From contig NZ_BNBM01000019.1 in assembly GCF_014655715.1 (NCBI RefSeq), forward strand, positions 159,441 to 223,440: a stretch of 64,000 nucleotides of DNA, in the 5' to 3' direction. The stretch is from Streptomyces lanatus. Its GTDB lineage: Bacteria; Actinomycetota; Actinomycetes; Streptomycetales; Streptomycetaceae. The notes beneath the pieces are model-generated. The model was given only the letters and a program-made list of their open reading frames with translations, searched no databases and had not been told where the DNA came from. This document shows positions 16,412 through 25,424 of this stretch, piece after piece. How positions within the stretch are numbered: the stretch's first letter is position 1; each line of letters starts with the position of its first letter. Position numbers and translations under genes: made by a program.

Positions 16412-17758
16412 ATGGCGTCCGCGGAAGCGGCAGGGGGCACCGCGCCCCCTGCCGCACCCAAGTCGCGCAAGAGCGTCACCGGCACCCGCAGGACCGTCGC
16501 GGCGTTGTTCCTCCTCCCCGCGCTCGTCCTGCTCGGCGCGCTCGTCGTCTACCCGATCGGGTATTCACTGATCCGCAGCTTCTACGACCAGTCCGGCGAC
16601 GGCTTCGCCGGATTCGACAACTACGAGGCCCTCTTCACGGATGACGGGATCCGCACCGCCCTGAAGAACAACGTCATCTGGGTGGTGTTCGCCCCGACCG
16701 TCGCCACCGCGCTCGGTCTGATCTTCGCGGTGCTGACCGAACGGGTCCGCTGGGGCACGGCGTTCAAGCTGGTCGTCTTCATGCCGATGGCGATCTCGAT
16801 GCTGGCGGCGGGCATCATCTTCCGGCTGGTGTACGACCAGGACCCGGACAAGGGCTTCGCGAACGCGGTGTGGGTGGGTGTGCACGACACCTTCGCGCAG
16901 GCGTCGGCGTTCCCGAAGGCCCACCCGGGCCGTGAGTCGCCACTGGAGGCGGCGCCGGGCGGCGGTTTCATCACCAAGGCCACGGTCAGCGCCGGCACCC
17001 CGGTCACCCTGCCCCTGGTGGGCGTCGCCCCCGACCAGATGCCGGACGACGCGGGCAAGGCCGTACAGGCGAAGGCCGAGCCGGGGAAGATCACCGGCAC
17101 CACCTGGCAGGACTTCACGCGCGGCAAGGGCGTCGGCACGCTCGGCGGCGTCGACGCGGCCGAGCTGGGCTATGCCGGGATGAAGATCGAGGCGGTCAAG
17201 GACGGCAAGGTCGTGGCCTCGACGAACGCGGCCGACGACGGCACCTTCACACTGCCGGCGGCGGCCGAGGGGGCGCAACTGAAGCTCCCCGCCGACAACT
17301 TCAAGGAGCCGTACAACGGGCTCGACTGGCTCGGCCCGTCGCTCGTCACGCCGTCCATCATCGGGTCGTACATCTGGATGTGGGCCGGTTTCGCGATGGT
17401 GCTGATCGCTGCGGGACTCGCGGGCATCCCGCGTGATCTGCTGGAGGCGGCGCGGGTGGACGGCGCCAATGAGTGGCAGGTGTTCAGAAGGGTCACGGTG
17501 CCCCTGCTCGCGCCTGTCCTCGCGGTCGTCACCGTCACCCTGATGATCAATGTGCTGAAGATCTTCGACCTGGTCTTCATCATCGCCCCGGGCTCCTCCC
17601 AGGACGACGCCAACGTCCTCGCCCTTGAGCTGTACCGCAAGGGCTTCTCCGAGGACCAGCCGGGCATCGCGAGCGCGATCTCGGTGTTCCTGCTGCTGCT
17701 GGTGATCCCGGTGATGTGGTTCAACATCCGTAGGCTGCGACGGGAGGTGCGGCGATGA
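16412..17758 (+). CDS. Sugar ABC transporter permease with large extracytoplasmic insert
   Basis: A MalF-type inner-membrane permease of 448 residues with six predicted helices. The coupling EAA-type loop (GIPRDLLEAARVDGA) that docks the ATPase lies between the fourth and fifth. Between TM3 (FKLVVFMPMAISMLAAGIIF) and TM4 (TPSIIGSYIWMWAGFAMVL) is an unusually long outside segment of about 160 residues (about 140-303) where most relatives have a short loop. It contains beta-strand-like phrases such as GYAGMKIEAVKDGKVVAST and ADDGTFTLPAAAEG that resemble an Ig-like or carboxypeptidase-regulatory fold. MalF of E. coli also carries a large periplasmic loop that contacts the binding protein, so a similar docking role is possible. 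Its stop overlaps the next permease start (ATGA). Confidence 0.92.
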   Translation: MASAEAAGGTAPPAAPKSRKSVTGTRRTVAALFLLPALVLLGALVVYPIGYSLIRSFYDQSGDGFAGFDNYEALFTDDGIRTALKNNVIWVVFAPTVATALGLIFAVLTERVRWGTAFKLVVFMPMAISMLAAGIIFRLVYDQDPDKGFANAVWVGVHDTFAQASAFPKAHPGRESPLEAAPGGGFITKATVSAGTPVTLPLVGVAPDQMPDDAGKAVQAKAEPGKITGTTWQDFTRGKGVGTLGGVDAAELGYAGMKIEAVKDGKVVASTNAADDGTFTLPAAAEGAQLKLPADNFKEPYNGLDWLGPSLVTPSIIGSYIWMWAGFAMVLIAAGLAGIPRDLLEAARVDGANEWQVFRRVTVPLLAPVLAVVTVTLMINVLKIFDLVFIIAPGSSQDDANVLALELYRKGFSEDQPGIASAISVFLLLLVIPVMWFNIRRLRREVRR

Positions 17759-18612
17759 CCAAGGAGTCCCTCGGCTCCCGGCTGGCCTCCTTCGTCAGCG
17801 GTGGTCTGGTGCGGGTGTTCCTGATCGTCGTCGGGCTGTTCTGGCTGGTCCCGACGATCGGGCTGCTGCTGTCCTCGCTGCGACCGCCGGAGGAGATGAC
17901 GGCGAGCGGCTGGTGGGAGGTCTTCAGCAAGCCGTCCCAACTCACCTTCGAGAGCTACGACAAGCTGCTCGGCAACAGCGACATCACCGACTCGATCCTC
18001 AACACCGTGCTGATCACGGTCCCGGCGACGGTCCTCGTCGTCATCATCGGCTCGCTCGCAGGATACGCGTTCGCGTGGATGGAGTTCCCGGGCCGCGACT
18101 GGTGGTTCCTGGGCGTGGTCGGTCTGCTGGTGGTGCCGGTGCAGGTGGCGCTGATCCCGATCGCCGAACTCTTCGGCAACATCGGCATCTTCGGCTCCCT
18201 GACCGGCGTGATCCTCTTCCACGTCGGCTTTGGGCTGCCGTTCGCGGTGTTCCTGCTGCGGAACTTCTTCGCCGAGATCCCGAGGGAACTGCTGGAGGCG
18301 GCGCGGCTGGACGGCGCGGGTGAACTGCGGCTGTTCTTCCGTGTCGTGATGCCGCTGGGCGGTCCGGCGATCGCCGCGCTCGGCATCTTCCAGTTCCTGT
18401 GGGTGTGGAACGACATGCTGGTCGCGCTGATCTTCACGGACGCCGACAGCCAGCCGATCACGGTCGCGTTGCAGACCCAGGTACGGCAGTTCGGCAACAA
18501 CGTCGACATCCTGGCGCCCGGCGCGTTCATCTCGATGGTGATCCCGCTGGTCGTGTTCTTCGCGTTCCAGCGGCAGTTCGTGTCCGGCGTGATGGCGGGC
18601 GCGGTCAAGTAG
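17755..18612 (+). CDS. Sugar ABC transporter permease (MalG-type)
   Basis: The second permease, 285 residues and six helices, with the EAA loop EIPRELLEAARLDGAG facing the cytoplasm. It begins with ATG overlapping the stop of the previous permease by four bases, so the two are translationally coupled and should be made in equal amounts. The C-terminus (AFQRQFVSGVMAGAVK) is the typical MalG-family ending. The operon has no ATPase gene; in Streptomyces such importers commonly share the general ATPase MsiK encoded elsewhere, which is the likely explanation. A GC-rich hairpin follows. Confidence 0.93.
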   Translation: MTKESLGSRLASFVSGGLVRVFLIVVGLFWLVPTIGLLLSSLRPPEEMTASGWWEVFSKPSQLTFESYDKLLGNSDITDSILNTVLITVPATVLVVIIGSLAGYAFAWMEFPGRDWWFLGVVGLLVVPVQVALIPIAELFGNIGIFGSLTGVILFHVGFGLPFAVFLLRNFFAEIPRELLEAARLDGAGELRLFFRVVMPLGGPAIAALGIFQFLWVWNDMLVALIFTDADSQPITVALQTQVRQFGNNVDILAPGAFISMVIPLVVFFAFQRQFVSGVMAGAVK

Positions 18613-18640
18613 GGGCGGATACAGCACCTTTGACCAGGGG

Positions 18641-18659
18641 CGGGCCGGTCACCGGCCCG
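18641..18659 (+). terminator. Possible terminator after the sugar ABC operon
   Basis: CGGGCCGGT (18641-18649) and ACCGGCCCG (18651-18659) form a compact inverted repeat about 30 bases past the last permease. The tight turn means the real stem would lose a pair or two at the loop. Confidence 0.55.
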
Positions 18660-18766
18660 TCCTCCGGCGTTCACCGGACCGTCCCCCGTATGCCGTAGGA
18701 CCCGTAACCAAGTCACTCCATCGGCCGTTCCCGGGCCGAACGCCCGCACCGATCGATGGATGTCCC

Positions 18767-20947
18767 TTGCCCAGGTTCAGTGTCATTGTCCCCGTGTTCA
18801 AGGTGCAGGCGTACCTGCACGAGTGCCTGGAATCGGTGCTCACACAGTCGTATCCCGATCTGGAACTGATCGCCGTCGACGACTGCTCGCCGGACGCGTG
18901 CGGGGCGATCATCGAGGAGTTCGCGGCCCGTGACCCGCGCGTGCGCCCGGTGCGCCTGACCGAGAACCAGGGCCTGGGGCCGGCCCGCAACGCGGGCATG
19001 GCACACGCCACCGGCGACTACCTGATCTTCCTCGACAGCGACGACACCCTCACCCCGGATACCCTGCACGCGATCGCCGACCGGCTGAAGGAGACCGGCG
19101 AGCCGGACGTCCTGGTCTACGACTACGCGCGCGCCCACTGGACCGGCGAGACGGTCCGCAACCAGGCGGCCGCCCGGCTCAGGGAGGACGGCCCGGCGCC
19201 GTTCCGCCTCACGGACCGGCCGGAGCTGATGCGGCTGCTGATGGTGGCCTGGAACAAGGCGTACCGGCGGGAGTTCGTCGAGGAGGAGGGCTTCGTCTTC
19301 CCGGCCGGGTACTACGAGGACACGCCCTGGACGTATCCGATCCTGATGACGGCGGAGTCGATCGCGACCCTGGACCGGGTGTGCGTGCACTACCGGCAGC
19401 GGCGCCGGGGCGGCATCCTCGGCACGGTCAGCCCGCGGCACTTCGACATCTTCGAGCAGTACGACCGTGTCTTCGCGTACGTCGACCATCGCCCCGAACT
19501 CGCCCGCTGGCGCCCGTTGTTGTTCAGTCGGATGGTCGACCATCTGATCGTGGTGTTCGCGCGCCGCGACCGCCTCCCGCGCCGCAGCCGCACCGCGTTC
19601 CTGCGCCGGGCCCGCGCGCAGTACCGCCGCCACCACGCCCCCGGCGTCCGTGTCCCGCTGCGCACCCGCCTCCACTACACGCTGGTCCGCCTCGGCCTGC
19701 ACCGCACCTACCGCGCCCTGCGGCTCACGGCGGCCCTGCTCCGCCGTACCGCCAAGCTCACCGGCCGTCTGCGCAGGACCGTCCGTGCCGCCGCGCTGCG
19801 CCTGCACTACCGCGTCCAGCGCTGTCTGCCTGTACGTGCCGACCGGGCCGTCTTCGCCGCGCACGGCGTCCGCGGCAAGGGCTGTGCGCCGGGCGCCCTG
19901 GAGCAGGCGTTCCGCACGCATGCCGGTCACATCCGCACGGCCTGGATCACCGACGCCGAAGTCCCCGACGGCACCCGCCGTGTGCGCCCCGGCACCGCCG
20001 CCTACTGGACGGCCCTCGCCCGCTCCAAGTACCTCGTGCACAACGCCGGGCTCGACCGCCGTCTGGTCAAGCGGCGCGGCCAGGTCGTCGTCCAGACCCG
20101 GCAGGGCACCCCGCTCAAGCACATGGGCCTCGACCTGCGTGAACGCCCCGCGGCCGCGCAGGACATCGATGTGGACGACGTCGACCGGTGGGACTACGTC
20201 CTGTCCGCGAACCGGCACTCCACCCTGACCTGGGAGCGCGTGTACCCGGGCGCGTACACGACCCTGGAGTACGGCAGCCCGCGCAACGACGTCTTCCAGC
20301 AGGCCACTTCGGCTGACGTGACCCGGATCCGCGAGCAGCTCGGTATCCCCGAGGGCGCGGTCGTGATCCTTTACGCCCCCACCCACCGCGACTACCGCCG
20401 CACCCAGCGCGCCCCGCTCGACCCGCACCGCGTGGGGAGCCGCCTGGGCCCGGGCCACATCATCCTGACCCGCGCCCACCCCCGCCACGGCGGCCCGCTG
20501 GCCCAGAGCGGCGGCAGGGTGATCGACGTCTCCCACCACCCGAGCGTCGAGTCGCTGTGCCTGGCCTCGGACGTCCTGGTCACCGACTTCTCGTCGATCA
20601 TGTTCGACTTCGCCAATCTGAACCGGCCGATCGTGATCCACGCCGATGACTGGGAGGCGTACGAGGCGGCCCGGGGTACGTACTTCGACCTGCGGTCCTT
20701 TCCGCCGGGTGCGGTGTCGCGCGGGGAGGACGAGCTGGTCGACATCTTCGCGACGGGGCATTGGCGGGGGTCGCGTTCGGCGCAGCGGCGGGCGGCCTTT
20801 CGGGAGCGGTTCTGCGCGTACGACGACGGGCGGGCGGCGGAGCGGGTGGTGCGGCGGGTGGTGTTCGGCGATGTGGGCGTGCCGTCGGTCGTGCCGCTCG
20901 ACAAACGCCACCCCGTTCCGTCACCGGGCGGCGCGGAAGAGCGTTGA
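18767..20947 (+). CDS. Bifunctional GT2 glycosyltransferase / CDP-glycerol phosphotransferase-like protein, paralogue 1
   Basis: A 726-residue two-domain enzyme for wall glycopolymer synthesis. Residues 1-~230 form a GT-A family 2 glycosyltransferase (FSVIVPVFKVQAYLHECLES, VDDCSPD, and the FLDSDD motif that binds the nucleotide-sugar metal). After an Arg-rich linker (about 260-345), residues ~350-710 match the CDP-glycerol:poly(glycerophosphate) glycerophosphotransferase (TagF) domain, ending VTDFSSIMFDFANLNRPIVIHADDWE in spaced blocks. The catalytic-base histidine of TagF is in an HGTPLK motif; here it is Gln446 (RQGTPLK). The second catalytic histidine (RAHPRHGG) is kept. It begins at TTG 18767, the only start that aligns with its paralogues; no strong ribosome binding site is visible. 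First of three tandem copies. Confidence 0.88.
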   Translation: MPRFSVIVPVFKVQAYLHECLESVLTQSYPDLELIAVDDCSPDACGAIIEEFAARDPRVRPVRLTENQGLGPARNAGMAHATGDYLIFLDSDDTLTPDTLHAIADRLKETGEPDVLVYDYARAHWTGETVRNQAAARLREDGPAPFRLTDRPELMRLLMVAWNKAYRREFVEEEGFVFPAGYYEDTPWTYPILMTAESIATLDRVCVHYRQRRRGGILGTVSPRHFDIFEQYDRVFAYVDHRPELARWRPLLFSRMVDHLIVVFARRDRLPRRSRTAFLRRARAQYRRHHAPGVRVPLRTRLHYTLVRLGLHRTYRALRLTAALLRRTAKLTGRLRRTVRAAALRLHYRVQRCLPVRADRAVFAAHGVRGKGCAPGALEQAFRTHAGHIRTAWITDAEVPDGTRRVRPGTAAYWTALARSKYLVHNAGLDRRLVKRRGQVVVQTRQGTPLKHMGLDLRERPAAAQDIDVDDVDRWDYVLSANRHSTLTWERVYPGAYTTLEYGSPRNDVFQQATSADVTRIREQLGIPEGAVVILYAPTHRDYRRTQRAPLDPHRVGSRLGPGHIILTRAHPRHGGPLAQSGGRVIDVSHHPSVESLCLASDVLVTDFSSIMFDFANLNRPIVIHADDWEAYEAARGTYFDLRSFPPGAVSRGEDELVDIFATGHWRGSRSAQRRAAFRERFCAYDDGRAAERVVRRVVFGDVGVPSVVPLDKRHPVPSPGGAEER

Positions 20948-20995
20948 CAGTACCCCGCATCCGTTGACGGCGTTCCGAGCACAGAAAGACGCAGT

Positions 20996-23197
20996 ATGCC
21001 CCGCTTCAGCATCATCGTTCCCTCCCATGGGGTCGCCGGCCGGCTGTCCCGAGCGCTGGACTCGGTCCTCGCCCAGTCCTTCGGCGACTTCGAGCTGATC
21101 CCGGTCTGTGATGGGCCCCGGTCACCGGCGGCCGATGTCGCCGGCCGGTACGCCGAGCGGGACTTCCGGGTGGTGCCGGTGCACTCGCCGCCGGCGGACG
21201 GGGTGGCGGGGGCGCGCAACGCCGGGCTGCGGGCGGCGCTCGGGGAGCGGGTGCTGTTCCTGGACGGCGACGACATGCTGGTGCCGGGCGCCCTGGCGGC
21301 GCTGGACGCACGGCTGGGCGAGACCGGTGACGTGGACGTGCTGTACTTCGAGCACGAGCGGACGCCGTGGTGGGTGGGCGAGCCGACCAATCCGGCCGCG
21401 ATCGTGCTCGCGGGCACGCCGGACGGGGTGTTCTTCCCCGAGCAGGCACCGGACCTCACCGGGGTCCGGCTCCCGGCCTGGAGCGCGGCCTACCGCCGCA
21501 CCTTCCTCACCGAGCACCGGCTCACCTTCCCCGCCGGCCACTTCACCGACGTCGGCTTCGGCGCGGCGGTCGCGCTGAGCACGGAGCGGGTGGCGGTGCT
21601 GCGGCAGGTCGTCGTACGGCATCTGCTGCGGCGGCAGGGCGACCGGCTGGGGCTGCCCGGTGAGCATCACTTCGAGCTGCTCGACCAGGTCGAGCGGGTG
21701 CTGGAGCGGGCCACCGGGCAGGGGCTGTCCCAGGAGCGGTTCGCGGCGCTGTTCGAGCAGCTCTTCGCCGCCGTACTGAAGACGGCCGCCCATCCACGGC
21801 GGCTGCCGCGCCGGCGCCGGGCCTTCTTCCGCCGGGCGAGCGGGCTGTACCGGCGGTACCGGCCGGCCGGGTTCCGGGTGCCGGGCGGCAGCCCGGGGGT
21901 GCAGCACCGGCTGCTGGCGGGCGGGGCGTACGCGGCGTTCCGGGCGCTGCGCGGCGTCAACCAGGCGGCGGCAAGGGCGGCTTCGGGTGTGCCGCGTCCG
22001 CGCGGGCTGCGCACCCGGCTGCGGTACCGGCTTCAGCTGCGGCGCCGCCTGGATCCGAACCTCGCCGTGTACTGCGCGTACTGGGGCCGCGGCTATGTCT
22101 GCAACCCGGCCGCGATCCACGCCAAGGCCCGCGAACTCGCCCCGCACATCCGCTCGGTGTTCCTGGTCGAGGCGGACCAGGAACACACCGTGCCGAAGGA
22201 CGTGGAGTACGCGGTGATCGGCAGCCGGGAGTACTGGGATGTGCTCGCCCGCGCCAAGTACCTGATCAACAACGCCAATTTCGCCGACGCCGTGGTCAAG
22301 CGCGAGGGAAGCGTCCATCTGTCGACCCAGCACGGCACTCCGCTGAAGAAGATGGGCGCCGATCAGGCGACGTACCCCGTGGTGGCCGCCGCGACCGGCA
22401 GCTTCGCCAGACTGCTGGCCCGCGTGGACCGCTGGGACTACAACCTCACCTCCAACCGGCACTCCACCGAGATGTGGGAGAGCGCCTTCCCCGCGGCGCA
22501 CGAGACCCTCGAATACGGCTATCCGCGCAACGACGTCTACTGCACGGCGACCGCGGCCGACGTCACCCGTGTGCGTCATGAACTCGGCATCCCCGAGGGC
22601 AAGAAGGCCCTGCTGTACGCGCCCACGCACCGCGACCACGCCACCGGCTTCGAACCGGGCCTCGATCTGCGGGCGCTGTGCGAGGACATCGGCGACGAGT
22701 ACGTCGTGCTGCTGCGGGCCCACTATTTCTACGACGAGGGCTCACGGCGCGGCTCCGGCCGGATCATCGACGTCACCGGGCACCGCTCCTCGGAGGATGT
22801 GTGCCTGGCCGCGGACGCGCTGATCACCGACTACTCGTCGATCATGTTCGACTACGCCAATCTGGACCGGCCGATCGTCGTGTACGCCGACGACTGGGAC
22901 GTGTACCGGGAGCTGCGGGGCGTCTACTTCGACCTGATGGAGGCCCCGCCGGGGCGGGTGGCGCGGACGCCGGGCGAGCTGGCGGGCGTCTTCCGTGACG
23001 GCTCGTACGCGGACGAGGAGGCGCGGGCGCTGCGGGGTGCCTTCCGGGAGCGGTTCTGCCAGTTCGACGACGGGCGGGCCGCCGAGCGCGTCGTGCGCCG
23101 GGTGCTGCTGGGCGAGCCGCCCGAGCGGATTCCGCCGGTGATCCCGCTCGCCGAGCGCATCCCCGCCCCCGCCGCGACGACCCTCGTGAGGAACTGA
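20996..23197 (+). CDS. Bifunctional GT2 glycosyltransferase / CDP-glycerol phosphotransferase-like protein, paralogue 2
   Basis: A 733-residue paralogue of the preceding gene with the same architecture. The GT2 domain starts FSIIVPSHGVAGRLSRALDS and carries FLDGDD; a basic linker follows, then the TagF-like domain. This copy retains the canonical TagF catalytic motif with His446 (STQHGTPLKKMG), plus the second histidine in LLRAHYFYDEG and the ITDYSSIMFDYANLDRP block that in TagF contacts CDP-glycerol. It is therefore the member most likely to be an active polyol-phosphate polymerase. The GT2 segment is the most divergent of the three (VCDGPRSPAADV instead of VDDxSPD). It starts at ATG 20996, 48 bp after paralogue 1, and runs almost directly into paralogue 3. 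Confidence 0.88.
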   Translation: MPRFSIIVPSHGVAGRLSRALDSVLAQSFGDFELIPVCDGPRSPAADVAGRYAERDFRVVPVHSPPADGVAGARNAGLRAALGERVLFLDGDDMLVPGALAALDARLGETGDVDVLYFEHERTPWWVGEPTNPAAIVLAGTPDGVFFPEQAPDLTGVRLPAWSAAYRRTFLTEHRLTFPAGHFTDVGFGAAVALSTERVAVLRQVVVRHLLRRQGDRLGLPGEHHFELLDQVERVLERATGQGLSQERFAALFEQLFAAVLKTAAHPRRLPRRRRAFFRRASGLYRRYRPAGFRVPGGSPGVQHRLLAGGAYAAFRALRGVNQAAARAASGVPRPRGLRTRLRYRLQLRRRLDPNLAVYCAYWGRGYVCNPAAIHAKARELAPHIRSVFLVEADQEHTVPKDVEYAVIGSREYWDVLARAKYLINNANFADAVVKREGSVHLSTQHGTPLKKMGADQATYPVVAAATGSFARLLARVDRWDYNLTSNRHSTEMWESAFPAAHETLEYGYPRNDVYCTATAADVTRVRHELGIPEGKKALLYAPTHRDHATGFEPGLDLRALCEDIGDEYVVLLRAHYFYDEGSRRGSGRIIDVTGHRSSEDVCLAADALITDYSSIMFDYANLDRPIVVYADDWDVYRELRGVYFDLMEAPPGRVARTPGELAGVFRDGSYADEEARALRGAFRERFCQFDDGRAAERVVRRVLLGEPPERIPPVIPLAERIPAPAATTLVRN

Positions 23198-23198
23198 C

Positions 23199-25406
23199 GT
23201 GCCCCGCTTCAGCATCATCGTCCCCGTCTTCAAGGTGCAGGGCTTCCTGCGGGAGTGCCTGGACTCGGTGCTCGGGCAGTCGTACACCGACTTCGAGGTG
23301 ATCGCCGTCGACGACCGCTCCCCCGACGGCTGCCCGGCCATCCTGGACGGCTATGCCGAGCGCGACGCACGCGTGCGGGTGCTGCACCTGCCGGAGAACG
23401 TCGGTCTGGGCCGGGCCCGCAACGCCGGTCTGGAGGAGGCGAGCGGCGACTACGTCCTGTTCCTCGACAGCGACGACCACTACACACCGGGCCTGCTGGA
23501 GGCGGTGGCCGCCCGGCTGGCGGCGACGGACGACCCCGACATCCTGGTCTTCGACCATGTGCGCACCCATTGGTGGGGGCGGGGCGGCCGCAGTACGGCG
23601 GCGGAGCTCCTGACGGCGGCCGGCACCTTCGACGTCCGTCGGAGCCCCGAGTATCTGCAGCTGTTCCTGGTCGCCTGGAACAAGGCGTACCGGCGGGACT
23701 TCTTCCTGAAGCACGAGCTGCGCTACGCGCCGGGCCTGTACGAGGACGCGCCCGTCACCTACCGGGCGATGGTGCTGGCCGACCGGATCGCATGCCTGGA
23801 GCGGATCGGGGTCGAGTACCGGCAGCGCAGACAGGGCGCGATCACGAAGACACCGGGGCGGCGGCACTTCGACATCTTTCCGCAGTACGAGGGGCTGTTC
23901 ACGTTCCTCGAAGGGCGCCCCGACCTGGAGTGGGCGCGCCCGCTGCTGTTCGAACGGGCCCTGGACCACATGCTGTTCGTGCTGGCCCGCGAGGACCGGG
24001 TGACGCCCGCAGACCGACCGGACTTCTACCGCGAGATCCGTTCCTTCCACACCCGGTACCTCCCCGAGGGCTTCACCCCGCCGGACGGGTGGCGCGGCAA
24101 GGAGATGCGGCTGCTGGCGACGGCGCCCTACGCGTCGTACGCCCTGGCGCGCGGGCTGCGTGAGGTGCGCCGGGTGGCGGGGGGCGGAAAGAGGCGGGTC
24201 ACGCGGGTGGTGTCGCAGCGGGCCCAACGGGCTTGGTACGGAGCCCAGTCCAGACTTCCGCTCGATCCGCAGCTGGCCGTGTACTCGGCGTTCTCGCATC
24301 GCGGGGTGCTGAGCGATCCGGCGGCGATCCACGCCAAGGCCCGTGAGATCGCCCCGCAGCTCAAGGGCGTGTGGGTGGTCGGCGAGGAGGAGGTGGACTC
24401 GCTGCCGCCCGGGATCGACTTCGTGACGCCCGGCTCGCGGCGCTATCACGAGGTCATGGCGCGGGCCACGTACTGGGTGAACAACGTCAACTGGCCCGGC
24501 ACCCTGGCCAAGCGCCCCGGCAGCGTCCATATCCAGACCCATCAGGGCACCCCGCTGAAGTACATGGCGGCCGACCTGCTGACCAAGCCCGGTGCCCGGC
24601 ACGGCGTCGATGTGCCGAAGATGCTGTGGCGGGCGGACCGCTGGGACCACAGCCTGGTGGCCAACCGGCATTCGGAGCTGGTGTGGGAGCGGGCGTACCC
24701 GTGCCATTTCGCGTCGGCGCGGACGGGCAGCCCGCGCAACGACGTGCTGGTCACCGCCGGTCCGGAGGCCACCGAGGCGGCCCGCGCCCGGCTCGGCGTG
24801 CCCGCCGGTCACACCGTCGTGCTGTACGCGCCGACCCGCCGCGAGTACCACCGGGGCGGCCATGTCGACCGGATCGACCTGGCGAGGTTCGCCCGGGACC
24901 TCGGCGACGGCCACACCCTCGTCGTACGGCTGCACCCGTCCCTGGCGAAGGGCACCGCACGCGGGCTGAACGGCCTGGCCGAGCTGCACCGGCGGGGCGT
25001 GCTGGTCGACGCGACGGACGAACCTCGGGTGGAGGATGTGCTGCTCGCCGCCGATGCCCTGGTCACCGATTACTCCGCCCTGATGTTCGACTACGCCAAT
25101 CTGGACCGGCCGATCGTGATCCACGCCGATGACTGGGGGGCGTACACGGCGAGCCGGGGCGCCTATTTCGACATCACGGCCGACGCGCCGGGTCATGTGT
25201 CGCGCTCCTACCGGGAGTTGGCGTGGCTACTGACGTCCGGGACCTGGCAGGACGGGGAGTCGGCGCGGCTGCGGGCGGGTTTCCGGGAGCGGTTCTGCGA
25301 GTTCGACGACGGGCGGGCCGCCGAGCGGGTCGTGCGGACGCTGATGCTGGGTGAGCGGATGCCGGAGCCCAGCCGCCCGAGAAGCTCACTCGATGTGATG
25401 ACGTAA
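23199..25406 (+). CDS. Bifunctional GT2 glycosyltransferase / CDP-glycerol phosphotransferase-like protein, paralogue 3
   Basis: The third copy, 735 residues, starting at GTG 23199 behind GAGGAA, one base after the previous stop, so translation is probably coupled. The GT2 domain (FSIIVPVFKVQGFLRECLDS, VDDRSPDG, FLDSDD) is very close to paralogue 1. The TagF-like domain has Gln449 in HQGTPLKYM in place of the catalytic histidine, while the second histidine (VRLHPSLAKG) and the VTDYSALMFDYANLDRPIV block persist. The three genes form one transcription unit with near-identical N-termini (MPRFSxIVP), evidence for recent tandem duplication followed by divergence. Together they should build or modify an anionic wall polymer; the sugar and polyol are unknown. 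Confidence 0.88.
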   Translation: MPRFSIIVPVFKVQGFLRECLDSVLGQSYTDFEVIAVDDRSPDGCPAILDGYAERDARVRVLHLPENVGLGRARNAGLEEASGDYVLFLDSDDHYTPGLLEAVAARLAATDDPDILVFDHVRTHWWGRGGRSTAAELLTAAGTFDVRRSPEYLQLFLVAWNKAYRRDFFLKHELRYAPGLYEDAPVTYRAMVLADRIACLERIGVEYRQRRQGAITKTPGRRHFDIFPQYEGLFTFLEGRPDLEWARPLLFERALDHMLFVLAREDRVTPADRPDFYREIRSFHTRYLPEGFTPPDGWRGKEMRLLATAPYASYALARGLREVRRVAGGGKRRVTRVVSQRAQRAWYGAQSRLPLDPQLAVYSAFSHRGVLSDPAAIHAKAREIAPQLKGVWVVGEEEVDSLPPGIDFVTPGSRRYHEVMARATYWVNNVNWPGTLAKRPGSVHIQTHQGTPLKYMAADLLTKPGARHGVDVPKMLWRADRWDHSLVANRHSELVWERAYPCHFASARTGSPRNDVLVTAGPEATEAARARLGVPAGHTVVLYAPTRREYHRGGHVDRIDLARFARDLGDGHTLVVRLHPSLAKGTARGLNGLAELHRRGVLVDATDEPRVEDVLLAADALVTDYSALMFDYANLDRPIVIHADDWGAYTASRGAYFDITADAPGHVSRSYRELAWLLTSGTWQDGESARLRAGFRERFCEFDDGRAAERVVRTLMLGERMPEPSRPRSSLDVMT

Positions 25407-25424
25407 GGCTGCGCCGTTGACCCG

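Noticed and set aside
18713..20911. Minus-strand long frames opposite the three TagF-like genes
   Set aside because: Each is a shadow of its plus-strand paralogue; no conserved motif appears.
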